A stretch of 64,000 nt of DNA from Bacillus timonensis (GTDB lineage Bacteria; Bacillota; Bacilli; Bacillales; Bacillaceae_L), in the NCBI RefSeq assembly GCF_004799755.1, contig NZ_SLUB01000004.1:1-64000 (forward strand). Direction: 5' to 3'. The position numbers and the translations under genes were made by a program. Shown piece by piece: positions 26,927 through 36,387 of this stretch (its first letter is position 1; every line of letters begins with the position of its first letter). The notes below the pieces were generated by a model that was not told where the DNA came from, searched no databases, and worked only from the letters and a program-made list of their open reading frames with translations.

Positions 26927-27793
26927 ATGAAAATTGGAATCATTGGTGGTGGGTCCATCGGATTGCTTTTCGGAGGATATTTGGCAGAACAACATGAAGT
27001 AACCCTCTATACACGAACCGAACACCAAGCAAACGAAATAAACAAAAATGGTGTAACCATTGATCAACAAAATACGTCAAAAACATATAGAGTACAAGCT
27101 TTTACAAGCACAAGTTCTGTAATTGAAGAGGATATCGTTATCTTTGCAGTAAAACAATACATATTAGAAGAAGTATTATCAAAAACTCTGGACTTAGACA
27201 AAGTACATACGGTCTGCTTCCTTCAAAATGGAATGGGGCATATGGACATCATTGAAAAATTGAGGAATCCTACGATTCTTATAGGTGTTGTTGAACATGG
27301 CGCACTTAAAGTTAGTGAAAACCAAGTCATCCACACAGGTGTCGGTCGCACGAAAATAGCTGCAATTAAGGGTGAAAATAAGGCATTCGACGTTAAACTC
27401 AATGAGTTTATATTTGAATACCATGACAATTGGTATGAAATCGTAACATCGAAGTTAATTGCAAATGCTGTCATCAACCCATTAACAGCCCTTTATGGTG
27501 TGAAGAATGGGAGGTTGCTGGAAAATACGTATTTTCACAACCAAATGAAAGCATTATTCAATGAAATCACCTCTGTCATCCCTTCTAATCATGAAAAAAT
27601 GTGGGAGCTTGTGAAGAACATTTGTAAAAATACAGCCCAAAACAAATCATCCATGCTGCGCGACATTGAAGAAGGAAGAAGAACAGAAATAGATGCGATT
27701 CTAGGATATGTTTTAGCTGAAGCAGTAAAAAAGAACATGGAAGTAGCGATTACAAAGTTTCTATATGATTCAATAAAGGGTTTTGAAAACTAA
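26927..27793 (+). CDS. panE: 2-dehydropantoate 2-reductase family protein (PanE-like, YlbQ)
   Basis: It reduces ketopantoate to pantoate with NADPH in pantothenate synthesis. The 288-residue protein has a Rossmann N-terminus (KIGIIGGGSIGLLFGGYLA), VIFAVKQY, LQNGMGH, and a helical C-terminal domain with KLIANAVINPLTALYGVKNG containing the catalytic Lys and Asn, then a Glu/Arg segment GRRTEID. ATG 26927 follows GGAG by eight bases; the upstream reading frame to 26813 runs through the previous terminator and is not coding. It corresponds to ylbQ of B. subtilis. Confidence 0.92.
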   Translation: MKIGIIGGGSIGLLFGGYLAEQHEVTLYTRTEHQANEINKNGVTIDQQNTSKTYRVQAFTSTSSVIEEDIVIFAVKQYILEEVLSKTLDLDKVHTVCFLQNGMGHMDIIEKLRNPTILIGVVEHGALKVSENQVIHTGVGRTKIAAIKGENKAFDVKLNEFIFEYHDNWYEIVTSKLIANAVINPLTALYGVKNGRLLENTYFHNQMKALFNEITSVIPSNHEKMWELVKNICKNTAQNKSSMLRDIEEGRRTEIDAILGYVLAEAVKKNMEVAITKFLYDSIKGFEN

Positions 27794-27806
27794 AGGGGGA
27801 TAAGGA

Positions 27807-28193
27807 ATGGTCGACTTTTTTGCCGGAATAGCTGCAACATTTGTAACAATTCCACTACTAGGATTCATCCTAATCTACTTGATTAGTAGATTTATCATAA
27901 AAAACACTCGGAAATCTTTTTTTCTATCAGTTGATGTAACGACCGTATTTTTTCTTATTGCAGTGCACTATTTATTACTTGTGATTGTTGGCAAAAGCAT
28001 GCTTTGGCTAATCCTCCTTATCCTCTTTATGACCATTTTGTTTATTGGCTATATGACCTGGAGGAAAAGCCATGAGATTGAGACAGTGAAAGTGTTAAGG
28101 AAGTCTTGGCGTTTCGTTTTCCTTGCTTCCGCGGTTGCGTATTTTCTACTACTATTTATAGGACTCGTTCAACGTATTTTTGTCACGGCATAA
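27807..28193 (+). CDS. DUF3397 membrane protein
   Basis: The 128-residue protein has four hydrophobic segments (about 10-28, 42-60, 64-82, 103-125) separated by basic loops (IIKNTRKS, TWRKSHEIE). It fits the DUF3397 family, small four-helix membrane proteins found near bshC in Bacillaceae. Function is unknown. ATG with AAGGGGGATAAGGA upstream; it lies 13 bp after panE and is probably cotranscribed with it. Confidence 0.85.
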   Translation: MVDFFAGIAATFVTIPLLGFILIYLISRFIIKNTRKSFFLSVDVTTVFFLIAVHYLLLVIVGKSMLWLILLILFMTILFIGYMTWRKSHEIETVKVLRKSWRFVFLASAVAYFLLLFIGLVQRIFVTA

Positions 28194-28290
28194 TTTTTTG
28201 AAACACTGAGCAGTAATTTTTGGTTTCTCAAAAAAGCGTGCTATACTCAACTAAGATATAAACTGGATATGAAAGGAAGAACAAGAATTT

Positions 28291-29916
28291 ATGGAGGTTT
28301 TGGATCTCTCTTTGCCATCTTCAAATCGATTAGTGAACGATTATCTTTCTAATAAAATGGATATACATAAATTTTTTGATTACGATATCCAATCACCCCT
28401 TATGTATGAGGTGAGAAAAAAAGAGTTAGAAAAGAGACATTTTGAACGTGAGAAACTAGTAGAGCATCTAGTTTCTTTTAATAAACGATTCAATTATCAT
28501 CCGAATACGATAGAGAATATACACAAGCTATTAGACCCACAGAGTGTCGTGGTGATTGGCGGACAACAAGCGGGTGTATTGACTGGACCGTTATATACGA
28601 TTCATAAGATCGTTTCTATTATTAAGCTAGCAGAAGAACAAGAGAAAAAGTTACATGTACCAGTTATACCGGTATTTTGGATTGCAGGAGAGGACCATGA
28701 TTTTGCAGAAATCAATCATCTCTATGTGAATCTTCAAACGGGCATTCGAAAAAGAGCAGTTCCACAATATCACAACCGTAAGACAATGGTTTCTTCAATA
28801 GAAATTGAACAGAATGGTTTCATGGACTGGATCGAAGAAGTGTTTGAGACCTACGGTGAAACCAATCATACGAATGGTCTTTTAGAACTTCTGAGTGAAT
28901 TTGTGGAAAAGTCAAAGACATATGTTGATTTCTTTATACAGATTATCAATGAACTTTTTGGGGAAGCTGGACTGGTTCTTGTGGATTCAGGCTCAAAAGA
29001 AATTAGAGCCCTTCAATCCCCTTATTTTCAAAAGATGATTGAAAAAAACAGAGAGATTCATGATTCGTTGTTGGCGCAACAGGAAGTTTTATCTTCTTAT
29101 CAATACCCTAAAACAATTGAGATGAATGAATCTAGTGCAAACCTTTTTTATACGCAACATGATGAACGGATTTTGCTTGAGTACAATGTGGAGCATGATA
29201 TTTTCAGCGGCAAAAATAATGAATGTATCCTTTGTGGCGACGAATTGCTGGAAGTTGCGCAAGAAAAACCGGAACTATTAAGCAATAATGTAGTAACAAG
29301 ACCGGTTATGCAGGAGTTCTTATTTCCAACACTTGCTTTTATCTCAGGACCTGGCGAAGTATCATACTGGGCAGAACTTAAAAAGGTATTTGAAGTGATG
29401 GAAATAAAGATGCCGCCTGTCGTTCCACGGTTAATGATGACAATCGTAGAAAGAGCAATTGAATCTAATATAGAAGAAATTGGTTTGACTATTCAAGCGG
29501 TGTTGTCAGGGGAGCTTGCAAAAGCGAAAGAAACATGGCTGGAAAAGCAAACCGCTGATGTAGATGGAATCATCTTAGAAGCAAAGAAAGAAGTCGAGAA
29601 AATTCATAAAAAGGTTAGAAATGTGGGGCTAGAAGTGGACCCTGGGCTGGCAGACCTTTTATTAAAGAACGCCCAGAATATTCAATCACAATTTGATTTT
29701 CTAAAAAATACATTTAATCGAAGTATTCTAAAACGTAATGAAATTGAATTGAATCGTTTTGAACGAATTGAAAAATCACTTCTACCACTTGGCTCTCCAC
29801 AGGAGAGATTATGGAATGTTTCTTACTATTTAAATAAATATGGCGACGATTTTATCAAAGATTTATTAGCTCTTCCGTTTGAATTTAACGGAAAACATAA
29901 AGTGATAAAGATGTAG
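28291..29916 (+). CDS. bshC: Bacillithiol biosynthesis cysteine-adding enzyme BshC
   Basis: It adds cysteine to GlcN-malate to complete bacillithiol, the main low-molecular-weight thiol of these bacteria. The 541-residue protein has a nucleotide-binding-like core (VVIGGQQAGVLTGPLYTIHKI, near 88-108, and FWIAGEDHDFAEINH, near 130-144), the FLFPTLAFISGPGEVSYWAELK segment near 350-371, and a long C-terminal coiled coil (about 385-480). AAAGGAAG precedes the ATG. In B. subtilis it is yllA, upstream of mraZ, as here. A terminator follows. Confidence 0.95.
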   Translation: MEVLDLSLPSSNRLVNDYLSNKMDIHKFFDYDIQSPLMYEVRKKELEKRHFEREKLVEHLVSFNKRFNYHPNTIENIHKLLDPQSVVVIGGQQAGVLTGPLYTIHKIVSIIKLAEEQEKKLHVPVIPVFWIAGEDHDFAEINHLYVNLQTGIRKRAVPQYHNRKTMVSSIEIEQNGFMDWIEEVFETYGETNHTNGLLELLSEFVEKSKTYVDFFIQIINELFGEAGLVLVDSGSKEIRALQSPYFQKMIEKNREIHDSLLAQQEVLSSYQYPKTIEMNESSANLFYTQHDERILLEYNVEHDIFSGKNNECILCGDELLEVAQEKPELLSNNVVTRPVMQEFLFPTLAFISGPGEVSYWAELKKVFEVMEIKMPPVVPRLMMTIVERAIESNIEEIGLTIQAVLSGELAKAKETWLEKQTADVDGIILEAKKEVEKIHKKVRNVGLEVDPGLADLLLKNAQNIQSQFDFLKNTFNRSILKRNEIELNRFERIEKSLLPLGSPQERLWNVSYYLNKYGDDFIKDLLALPFEFNGKHKVIKM

Positions 29917-29926
29917 TTCGTATTGA

Positions 29927-29957
29927 AAATCCTCGGAATTTCCGGGGATTTTTTTAT
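29927..29957 (+). terminator. Terminator after bshC
   Basis: The stem AATCCTCGG/CCGGGGATT (one T-G pair) is followed by seven T residues. Confidence 0.83.
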
Positions 29958-29980
29958 TTGGTAAAAATTTATAAAAACTG

Positions 29981-30010
29981 GTGGTGGAAAGTGGGGGATT
30001 GTGGTAAGAT
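29981..30010 (+). promoter_or_regulatory. Candidate MraZ-binding repeats
   Basis: GTGG occurs at 29981, 29991 and 30001, three direct repeats at exactly 10-bp spacing, 27-56 bp before the mraZ start. MraZ is known to bind short G-rich direct repeats spaced by one helical turn in front of its own gene. The core promoter elements cannot be assigned with confidence. Confidence 0.6.
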
Positions 30011-30036
30011 AAATACAGAAAGTGGGGACAATGGAT

Positions 30037-30468
30037 ATGTTCATGGGAGAATACCATCATACTGTTGATATGAAAGGCCGAATGATTATACCTGCTAAGT
30101 TCCGAGACAATCTTGGTGAAACATTTGTTTTAACAAGAGGGCTTGATCAGTGTTTGTTCGGATACCCACAATCAGAATGGAAAATACTTGAGGAAAAATT
30201 AAAAACACTCCCATTAACAAAAAAAGACGCCCGTGCTTTCACACGATTTTTCTTTTCTGGAGCCATTGAATGTGAACTTGATAAACAAGGAAGAGTGAAT
30301 ATTGCATCGCCACTTCTTTCATATGCAGGCCTTGAAAAGGAATGTGTGGTGTTAGGAGTATCAAACCGCATAGAAATTTGGAGTAAGGACAAGTGGGAAG
30401 AATATTTTGCCGCTTCTGAGGAATCTTTTTCTGATATAGCTGAAAATATGATTGGTTTTGATATATAA
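30037..30468 (+). CDS. mraZ: Transcriptional regulator MraZ
   Basis: This is a DNA-binding regulator of the division and cell-wall cluster. The 143-residue protein has two AbrB-like half-domains: [26 protein letters not shown] (DxKGR motif) at the N-terminus and [25 protein letters not shown] (DxQGR) at about 78-102. The start ATG 30037 gives the usual N-terminus and a 143-residue length; ATG 30031 is an alternative. In B. subtilis MraZ controls the cluster, mainly through FtsL levels. rsmH follows after 58 bp. Confidence 0.95.
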   Translation: MFMGEYHHTVDMKGRMIIPAKFRDNLGETFVLTRGLDQCLFGYPQSEWKILEEKLKTLPLTKKDARAFTRFFFSGAIECELDKQGRVNIASPLLSYAGLEKECVVLGVSNRIEIWSKDKWEEYFAASEESFSDIAENMIGFDI

Positions 30469-30526
30469 TTATTCTTTGTGAAATGCTAGTAAGGATATTA
30501 CACAGATGATTATAAGAGGTGCTAAC

Positions 30527-31459
30527 ATGTTCGAACACAAAACGGTTCTATTAGAAGAGGCTGTAAATGGATTAAAGATTGACCCAGATGGCATTTATGT
30601 AGACTGCACACTTGGTGGAGCAGGACATAGCTCATACATAGCTTCAAAGCTTTCAAACAAAGGTAAGTTATATGCTTTTGATCAAGATGATATTGCGATC
30701 GAAAATGCAAAGGACAAGCTTGCAAAATATGGGGATATTGTAACCATCATCAAAAGTAATTTTGCTAATATAACTGAAAAATTACATGAACAAGGAGTAA
30801 CAACTGTTGATGGTATTTTATTTGACTTAGGTGTTTCATCCCCGCAATTGGACACCCCGGAAAGAGGATTTAGCTATCACCACGATGCCCCACTTGATAT
30901 GCGAATGGATCAGGATGCAACATTATCTGCGTACGACATCGTAAATCATTGGTCATATGAACAAATGGTACGAATCTTTTTTCAGTATGGTGAAGAAAAG
31001 TTTTCAAAACAAATTGCTAGAAAAATAGAGGCTGCACGTGAGAAAAAACGAATTGAAACCACAGGGGAATTGGTGGAATTAATTAAAGAAGGTATTCCAG
31101 CAGCGGCAAGAAGAACTGGCGGACATCCGGCTAAAAGGATTTTTCAAGCCATTCGAATTGCGGTTAACGATGAATTAAAAGTATTCGAAAATGCGATTCA
31201 TCAGTCAATTGAGCTTCTTGCACCAGGAGGAAGAGTAAGTGTGATTACCTTTCACTCACTAGAGGACAGAATTTGTAAAGTTACTTTTAAAAAGGCAAGC
31301 GAAGGTCCGCCACTACCACCTGGCATTCCAATTATTCCTGATGAATACAAACCAAAATTAAAACTTATTACAAGAAAACCGATATTACCTACAGAAGAAG
31401 AAATTGAGGCAAACAAGAGGGCTCGTTCTGCAAAGTTAAGAATCGCAGAAAGACTTTAA
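30527..31459 (+). CDS. rsmH: 16S rRNA (cytosine(1402)-N(4))-methyltransferase RsmH
   Basis: The 310-residue SAM-dependent enzyme methylates C1402 in the ribosomal P site. Motifs: [13 protein letters not shown] at the N-terminus, [17 protein letters not shown] (SAM loop, near 22-38), [22 protein letters not shown] and the C-terminal [18 protein letters not shown] 30527 has AGAGGTG six bases upstream; the earlier in-frame start 30506 lacks support. It is in its standard place between mraZ and ftsL. Confidence 0.97.
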   Translation: MFEHKTVLLEEAVNGLKIDPDGIYVDCTLGGAGHSSYIASKLSNKGKLYAFDQDDIAIENAKDKLAKYGDIVTIIKSNFANITEKLHEQGVTTVDGILFDLGVSSPQLDTPERGFSYHHDAPLDMRMDQDATLSAYDIVNHWSYEQMVRIFFQYGEEKFSKQIARKIEAAREKKRIETTGELVELIKEGIPAAARRTGGHPAKRIFQAIRIAVNDELKVFENAIHQSIELLAPGGRVSVITFHSLEDRICKVTFKKASEGPPLPPGIPIIPDEYKPKLKLITRKPILPTEEEIEANKRARSAKLRIAERL

Positions 31460-31495
31460 ACAATATATTACGATAGGTACTTGAGGAGGGATATG

Positions 31496-31858
31496 ATGGG
31501 TAATTTAGCATACAAAGTAAGGCAAACAGAAAACTACCAACCAGATCAGACACCGAAGACACAACCAACTATTAAAAAGAAGTTTCGATTTACGTTAGGA
31601 GAAAAGGTATTAGGGATTGTATTCTCCGCAGCAGTGATGTTCTGCGCAATTTATATCATATCTAACCAAGTATCGATTTATCATACAAACATCGAAATCC
31701 AACAAATCGAAGCATCAATTAGTCAACAAACAAAAACAAATAATGACCTTTATGTACAAGTCCAGGAATTAAGCGAATACGAACGTCTTTGGGAAAAAGC
31801 GAGAGAACTTGGCCTTGTTTTAAATGAAAACAATGTAAAAGTTGTTCAAGGGAACTAA
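31496..31858 (+). CDS. ftsL: Cell division protein FtsL
   Basis: The 120-residue bitopic protein has a basic cytoplasmic N-terminus (about 1-40), one transmembrane helix (about 41-62; VLGIVFSAAVMFCAIYIIS) and an extracellular leucine-zipper-like coiled coil (about 65-105). It forms the FtsL-DivIC-DivIB divisome subcomplex. ATG 31496 or 31493 follow GAGGAGGG; 31496 has better spacing and gives MGNLAYK, similar to other Bacillus FtsL. pbpB starts three bases after its stop. Confidence 0.94.
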   Translation: MGNLAYKVRQTENYQPDQTPKTQPTIKKKFRFTLGEKVLGIVFSAAVMFCAIYIISNQVSIYHTNIEIQQIEASISQQTKTNNDLYVQVQELSEYERLWEKARELGLVLNENNVKVVQGN

Positions 31859-31861
31859 ACC

Positions 31862-34090
31862 ATGAAAATGAAGGTTAAAAATAACAATATAAATAGAGGA
31901 GCAGCATGTATTAGTATAATATTTGCTTTGCTCTTTTTTACATTGATGGCAAGATTTGTGTATATCCAAGGTACTGGTAAGGTTGATGGTGTTGTTTTAG
32001 CGGCGTTAGCAGAAGAAAAATATACGAAACAAAGGACAATTGAAGCAAATCGAGGAACGGTATATGACCGTAATGGAAATCCGATTGCCGAGGATACTTC
32101 TTCTTACACCGTTGTTGCGATCCTTGATAAAGATTTAACCGTAGATGAAGATAACCCACAACATGTTGTGGATCCTGAAGAAACGGCTCGCAAGCTTTCA
32201 CCTCTCTTAAATATGGATGAGAACGAGATGTATAAAATATTAACAAAACCTGAAAGGAAACAGGTTGAATTCGGGACTTTTGGCCGTGATATTAGTACAG
32301 CACTCAAACAGGAGATTGAAGCACTAGAATTGCCTGGGATTGCCTTTAGAAGAGAATCAAAACGCTACTATCCGAACGGAACTTTTGCCTCACATGTTGT
32401 TGGTTATGCACAAATGGTGACTGATCCCAAAACGAAAGAGACAGAAACAATCGGAAAAATGGGGATTGAAAAAAGTCTTGATAAGTACCTTCGAGAAAAA
32501 GATGGCTACATGAAGTTCCAGAGTGATAGGAAAGGTTATAAATTACCGGATGCAAAAGAGCAAATCGTCGCACCTGATAATGGTAGTGATGTTTATTTAA
32601 CAATTGACCAAACAATCCAAACGTTTTTAGAGGACGCCATGAACACGACGATGAAGGAATATGAACCTGAAAAAATTATTGGCGTTGTTGCAAATCCAAA
32701 AACGGGTGAAATCTTAGCGATGTCCTCAAGACCGAGCTTTGACCCAAATGTTCGAAACATCCAGAACTACTTGAATGATGTGATATCCTACCCGTTTGAG
32801 CCAGGTTCAACGATGAAAATCTTTACCTTAGCTGCAGCGATTGAAGAAGGAGTCTATAATGGGAATGCAACCTTTGCTTCAGGAAGCTACACAGCCGGAG
32901 GAGAAACAATCCGTGACCATAACAGGAGAGGTTGGGGAACAATTACCTATGATGAAGGTGTCCTTAAATCCTCAAACGTTGCGTTTGCGAAGATCGCAAA
33001 TGAACAGTTAGGGACGGATAAATTATTGGAGTATTTGGGACGTTTTGGACTTGATCGACCAACCGGCATTGATTTAGCAGGTGAAGTTCAAAACACAATT
33101 AATTTTAAATGGGAGATTGATAGAGTATCAACGGCATTTGGCCAAGCATCCTCTGTTACTCCAATTCAGCAGATACAAGCGGCTACAGCAATCGCCAATG
33201 GCGGCAAAATGATGAAACCATATGTTGTTGATAAAATCGTCGACCCTGATACAGATAAAACGGTTGTGGATCACAAGCCTCAAGTCGCAGGACAACCTGT
33301 TTCAGCAGAAACGACTAAAAAAGTGTTAAATTTATTACGCCAAGTTGTAACAGATGGTACGGGTAAAGCCTATGATCTTGAAGGATATCAAGTTGCTGGG
33401 AAAACAGGTACTGCTCAAATACCAAGTCCACATGGTGGATACTTAACGGGAAGAGGTAACTTTTTATACTCATTCCTAGGTATGGCACCAATGGATGACC
33501 CAAAATTAATTGTGTATGTTGCTGTAGAGAAACCTAAGCTTAAAGATACCGACATTGGTCACGAACCTGTTGTGATGGTATTTAATCATGTGATGAAAAA
33601 TAGCTTACAATATTTAAATATACAACCAATTGAACAAAAAACAGAAAATAATGTGAATGTTGATAAAGAAGTTGAAGTTGCTTCCTATGTAGGAAAATCA
33701 ATTGAAGAGGCTAAATCATCAATTGATAAGCTGCAGCTTAAAGCAACTGTGATTGGAAAAGGTAAGAATATTATCGCTCAAAGTCCAGTTCAAGGTGAAA
33801 AAATACTACCTAACGAACAGGTCATTCTACTTACTGATCAGGAAGCGACTTTGCCAGATATGACAAATTGGTCAATAAGAGATGTTATGAGAGTTGCTGA
33901 TTTAACAAATATTAAAGTTTCATATAGTGGTAATGGGTATGTCGTACAGCAAAGCTTAGAACCGGGTGCTATTATTAAAGACGGTGATACATTATCCGTC
34001 AAATTAGAACGACCGTACTCTCCACAAAAGGAAACAACTGAGGAACCAGTAGTTGAAGAAAATAGTGAGAAGGAACAAGAAGGGAACTGA
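31862..34090 (+). CDS. pbpB: Penicillin-binding protein 2B (septal transpeptidase)
   Basis: This class B PBP builds septal peptidoglycan. The 742-residue protein has a short cytoplasmic tail and one transmembrane helix (about 14-33), a PBP dimer/pedestal domain (about 60-235), the transpeptidase domain (about 280-590) and two C-terminal PASTA repeats (about 605-725). Active-site motifs are visible: SxxK in EPGSTMKIF (near 316), SxN in KSSNVAF and KTG in AGKTGTAQ. ATG with AAGGGAA eight bases upstream. A terminator overlaps its stop and separates it from the sporulation paralogue spoVD. Confidence 0.97.
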   Translation: MKMKVKNNNINRGAACISIIFALLFFTLMARFVYIQGTGKVDGVVLAALAEEKYTKQRTIEANRGTVYDRNGNPIAEDTSSYTVVAILDKDLTVDEDNPQHVVDPEETARKLSPLLNMDENEMYKILTKPERKQVEFGTFGRDISTALKQEIEALELPGIAFRRESKRYYPNGTFASHVVGYAQMVTDPKTKETETIGKMGIEKSLDKYLREKDGYMKFQSDRKGYKLPDAKEQIVAPDNGSDVYLTIDQTIQTFLEDAMNTTMKEYEPEKIIGVVANPKTGEILAMSSRPSFDPNVRNIQNYLNDVISYPFEPGSTMKIFTLAAAIEEGVYNGNATFASGSYTAGGETIRDHNRRGWGTITYDEGVLKSSNVAFAKIANEQLGTDKLLEYLGRFGLDRPTGIDLAGEVQNTINFKWEIDRVSTAFGQASSVTPIQQIQAATAIANGGKMMKPYVVDKIVDPDTDKTVVDHKPQVAGQPVSAETTKKVLNLLRQVVTDGTGKAYDLEGYQVAGKTGTAQIPSPHGGYLTGRGNFLYSFLGMAPMDDPKLIVYVAVEKPKLKDTDIGHEPVVMVFNHVMKNSLQYLNIQPIEQKTENNVNVDKEVEVASYVGKSIEEAKSSIDKLQLKATVIGKGKNIIAQSPVQGEKILPNEQVILLTDQEATLPDMTNWSIRDVMRVADLTNIKVSYSGNGYVVQQSLEPGAIIKDGDTLSVKLERPYSPQKETTEEPVVEENSEKEQEGN

Positions 34091-34113
34091 TTTTTTTCAG
34101 TTCCTTTTTTTTT
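34083..34113 (+). terminator. Terminator overlapping the pbpB stop
   Basis: GGAACTGA (34083-34090, containing the TGA stop) pairs with TCAGTTCC (34097-34104), followed by nine T residues. It separates vegetative pbpB from sporulation spoVD. Confidence 0.9.
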
Positions 34114-34166
34114 ATGACCAAAGCAATTCGATATCCATACAATCGTTCTATTCATTCTTGTACAAG

Positions 34167-34174
34167 CATATAAT
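34167..34174 (+). promoter_or_regulatory. Possible SigE -10 element upstream of spoVD
   Basis: CATATAAT matches the SigE -10 consensus CATAMAMT closely (7 of 8) and lies 44 bp before the spoVD start. A weak -35-like sequence (TTCTATT) lies about 17 bp upstream. spoVD is SigE-dependent in B. subtilis. Confidence 0.4.
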
Positions 34175-34217
34175 TAGACGAGCCTTGATTTGTAAGTTTA
34201 ATAGGAGGTACATCTAT

Positions 34218-36173
34218 ATGCGTGTTTCGAATGTAACAGTACGAAAAAGATTATCATTAGTACTATTTATAGGTTTTTTATTATTTTTGATTATTGATGT
34301 GCGACTGGGATATGTTCAGTTTTTTGTGGGAAATAAGCTAACTGCACTGGCAAAGGATTCATGGAGCCGGGATATTCCATTTGAGCCGGAACGAGGAAAA
34401 ATCATTGACCGTAATGATGTCGTCCTTGCAACAAACCAGAGTGCACCGACTGTTTTAGTGGTTCCACGGCAAATTGAAAATCCTGCAGAAGCAGCAGAAA
34501 AACTTGCTGCTGTTTTAAATATGTCAAAAGAAAAAGCGTATAAAAAAATAACTGAAAACGAATCAAAAGTCTATATCAATCCAGAGGGCAGAAAGATTTC
34601 TCACGAAAAAGCGAATGAAGTTCGCGCGCTAGGGATTAAGGGCGTCTATATTGCAGAGGACTCAAAACGTCATTATCCATTTGGTAGCTATCTTTCCCAT
34701 GTATTGGGCTTTGCTGGGATTGATAATCAAGGGTTAACAGGACTGGAGAAAAGTTATGATAAAGAGTTAAAGGGTGAAAAAGGGAGTGTGCAATTCTATT
34801 CCGATGCAAAAGGAAGAAGAATGCCAGATATCGCTGATGACTATACACCGCCAAAGGATGGTCTTGATTTAAAGCTAACGATTGATACAAGAATTCAATC
34901 CCTTATTGAACGTGAACTTGATAATGCCGAAGCACAATACAATCCAGATGGAATTATTGCGATTGCAATGAATCCCAATAATGGTGAAATCTTAGGAATG
35001 TCTTCAAGACCTGATTTTGATCCAGCAAACTTTCGAAATGTTCCACAAGAAGTGTACAACCGTAATCTCCCTGTTTGGAGTACCTATGAGCCAGGTTCTA
35101 CCTTTAAGATCATAACTCTAGCTGCCTCATTAGAAGAAGGGAAAGTAAATCTCGATAAAGATCATTTTAATGACCCGGGTTTTGTAAAGGTCGGGGGAGC
35201 AACGCTTAAATGTTGGAAACGGGGCGGACATGGCCACCAATCGTTCCTAGAGGTTGTTCAAAACTCTTGTAACCCTGGTTTTGTCGAGTTAGGAACAAGA
35301 TTAGGGAAAGATACATTGTTTAAGTATATTCGCGATTTTGGATTTGGACAAAAAACAGGCATTGATCTTCAGGGGGAAGGTACTGGAATCCTCTTTAAAC
35401 CAGAAAATGTAGGTCCCGTTGAATTAGCAACAACATCCTTTGGGCAAGGGGTAGCGGTAACGCCGATTCAACAGGTAGCAGCGGTTTCTGCAGCGGTAAA
35501 TGGTGGAACCTTATACCAGCCATATGTCGCGAAGGAATGGATCGATCCGGTTACAGGAAAAGTAGTAAAGAGTAATTCTCCTATAGCGAAACGCAAAGTC
35601 ATTTCCGAAGAAACGTCCAAACAAGTTAGATATGCACTTGAAAGTGTTGTAGCAAAAGGTTCTGGTGGGGGCGCTTATGTGGATGGATACCGTGTAGGTG
35701 GAAAGACGGGTACAGCTCAAAAATCCAAAAAGGGTGGAGGCTACCTTCAAAATAACCATATCGTATCCTTTATTGGCTTTGCACCTGCAGATGACCCGCA
35801 AATTGTCGTCTACATAGCTGTTGATAATCCGAAGGGTACCGTTCAATTTGGTGGGGTTGTTGCGGCACCAATCGTTGGAAATATCATGCGTGAAAGCCTG
35901 CCGTTGTTGGGAATTGAAAAGCGAGAGAATCAGATTGAAAAAGAAATCAGATTGTGGACGGATAAAAAATATCTTGAAGTTCCAAATGTAATTGGATTAA
36001 CAAAACGGGAATTGCAGCAGCAATTAATGAATATAAAATTAGATATTACCGGAGAAGGAAATGTAGTTGTTGACCAAGCGCCAAATGCTGGAGAACGGGT
36101 TCAAGAAGGGACAACATTACGGATCCATCTTGGGGAAGCAACAGATCAGAAAGAAAAAAATGAGGAGAACTAA
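34218..36173 (+). CDS. spoVD: Stage V sporulation protein D (spore cortex PBP)
   Basis: This mother-cell class B PBP is needed for spore cortex synthesis and is the partner of SpoVE. The 651-residue protein has one transmembrane helix (about 15-33), a dimer domain, a transpeptidase domain and a single PASTA repeat at the C-terminus (about 585-640), against two in PbpB. Active-site motifs: SxxK in EPGSTFKI (near 295), SxN in NSCNPGF, KTG in GGKTGTAQ. ATG 34218 follows AGGAGG by nine bases; the open frame upstream to 34053 runs across a terminator and is not coding. Confidence 0.96.
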   Translation: MRVSNVTVRKRLSLVLFIGFLLFLIIDVRLGYVQFFVGNKLTALAKDSWSRDIPFEPERGKIIDRNDVVLATNQSAPTVLVVPRQIENPAEAAEKLAAVLNMSKEKAYKKITENESKVYINPEGRKISHEKANEVRALGIKGVYIAEDSKRHYPFGSYLSHVLGFAGIDNQGLTGLEKSYDKELKGEKGSVQFYSDAKGRRMPDIADDYTPPKDGLDLKLTIDTRIQSLIERELDNAEAQYNPDGIIAIAMNPNNGEILGMSSRPDFDPANFRNVPQEVYNRNLPVWSTYEPGSTFKIITLAASLEEGKVNLDKDHFNDPGFVKVGGATLKCWKRGGHGHQSFLEVVQNSCNPGFVELGTRLGKDTLFKYIRDFGFGQKTGIDLQGEGTGILFKPENVGPVELATTSFGQGVAVTPIQQVAAVSAAVNGGTLYQPYVAKEWIDPVTGKVVKSNSPIAKRKVISEETSKQVRYALESVVAKGSGGGAYVDGYRVGGKTGTAQKSKKGGGYLQNNHIVSFIGFAPADDPQIVVYIAVDNPKGTVQFGGVVAAPIVGNIMRESLPLLGIEKRENQIEKEIRLWTDKKYLEVPNVIGLTKRELQQQLMNIKLDITGEGNVVVDQAPNAGERVQEGTTLRIHLGEATDQKEKNEEN

Positions 36174-36387
36174 CTAGTCAAGGGGGATTTCCTCCCTTTC
36201 TAACTTCTTTTTTCTGTAAAAAGGAATACCTTTAATATAGAAGAATAAAATTTTTGGTAAGGTGTCCTTTTTAACCGATGGATTAATAGGAAAATAGGGT
36301 ACTAGACAACACACGGGGACTAGCGTATTATGTTAATCTGATGCAATTCCTGAGTGAATTTTTCGAGAGGGAATGGTAAAATTCATG

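Noticed and set aside
34053-34217. Open frame extending spoVD 55 codons upstream
   Set aside because: It runs through the pbpB stop and a terminator hairpin, has no ribosome site, and the family N-terminus starts at ATG 34218 behind AGGAGG.
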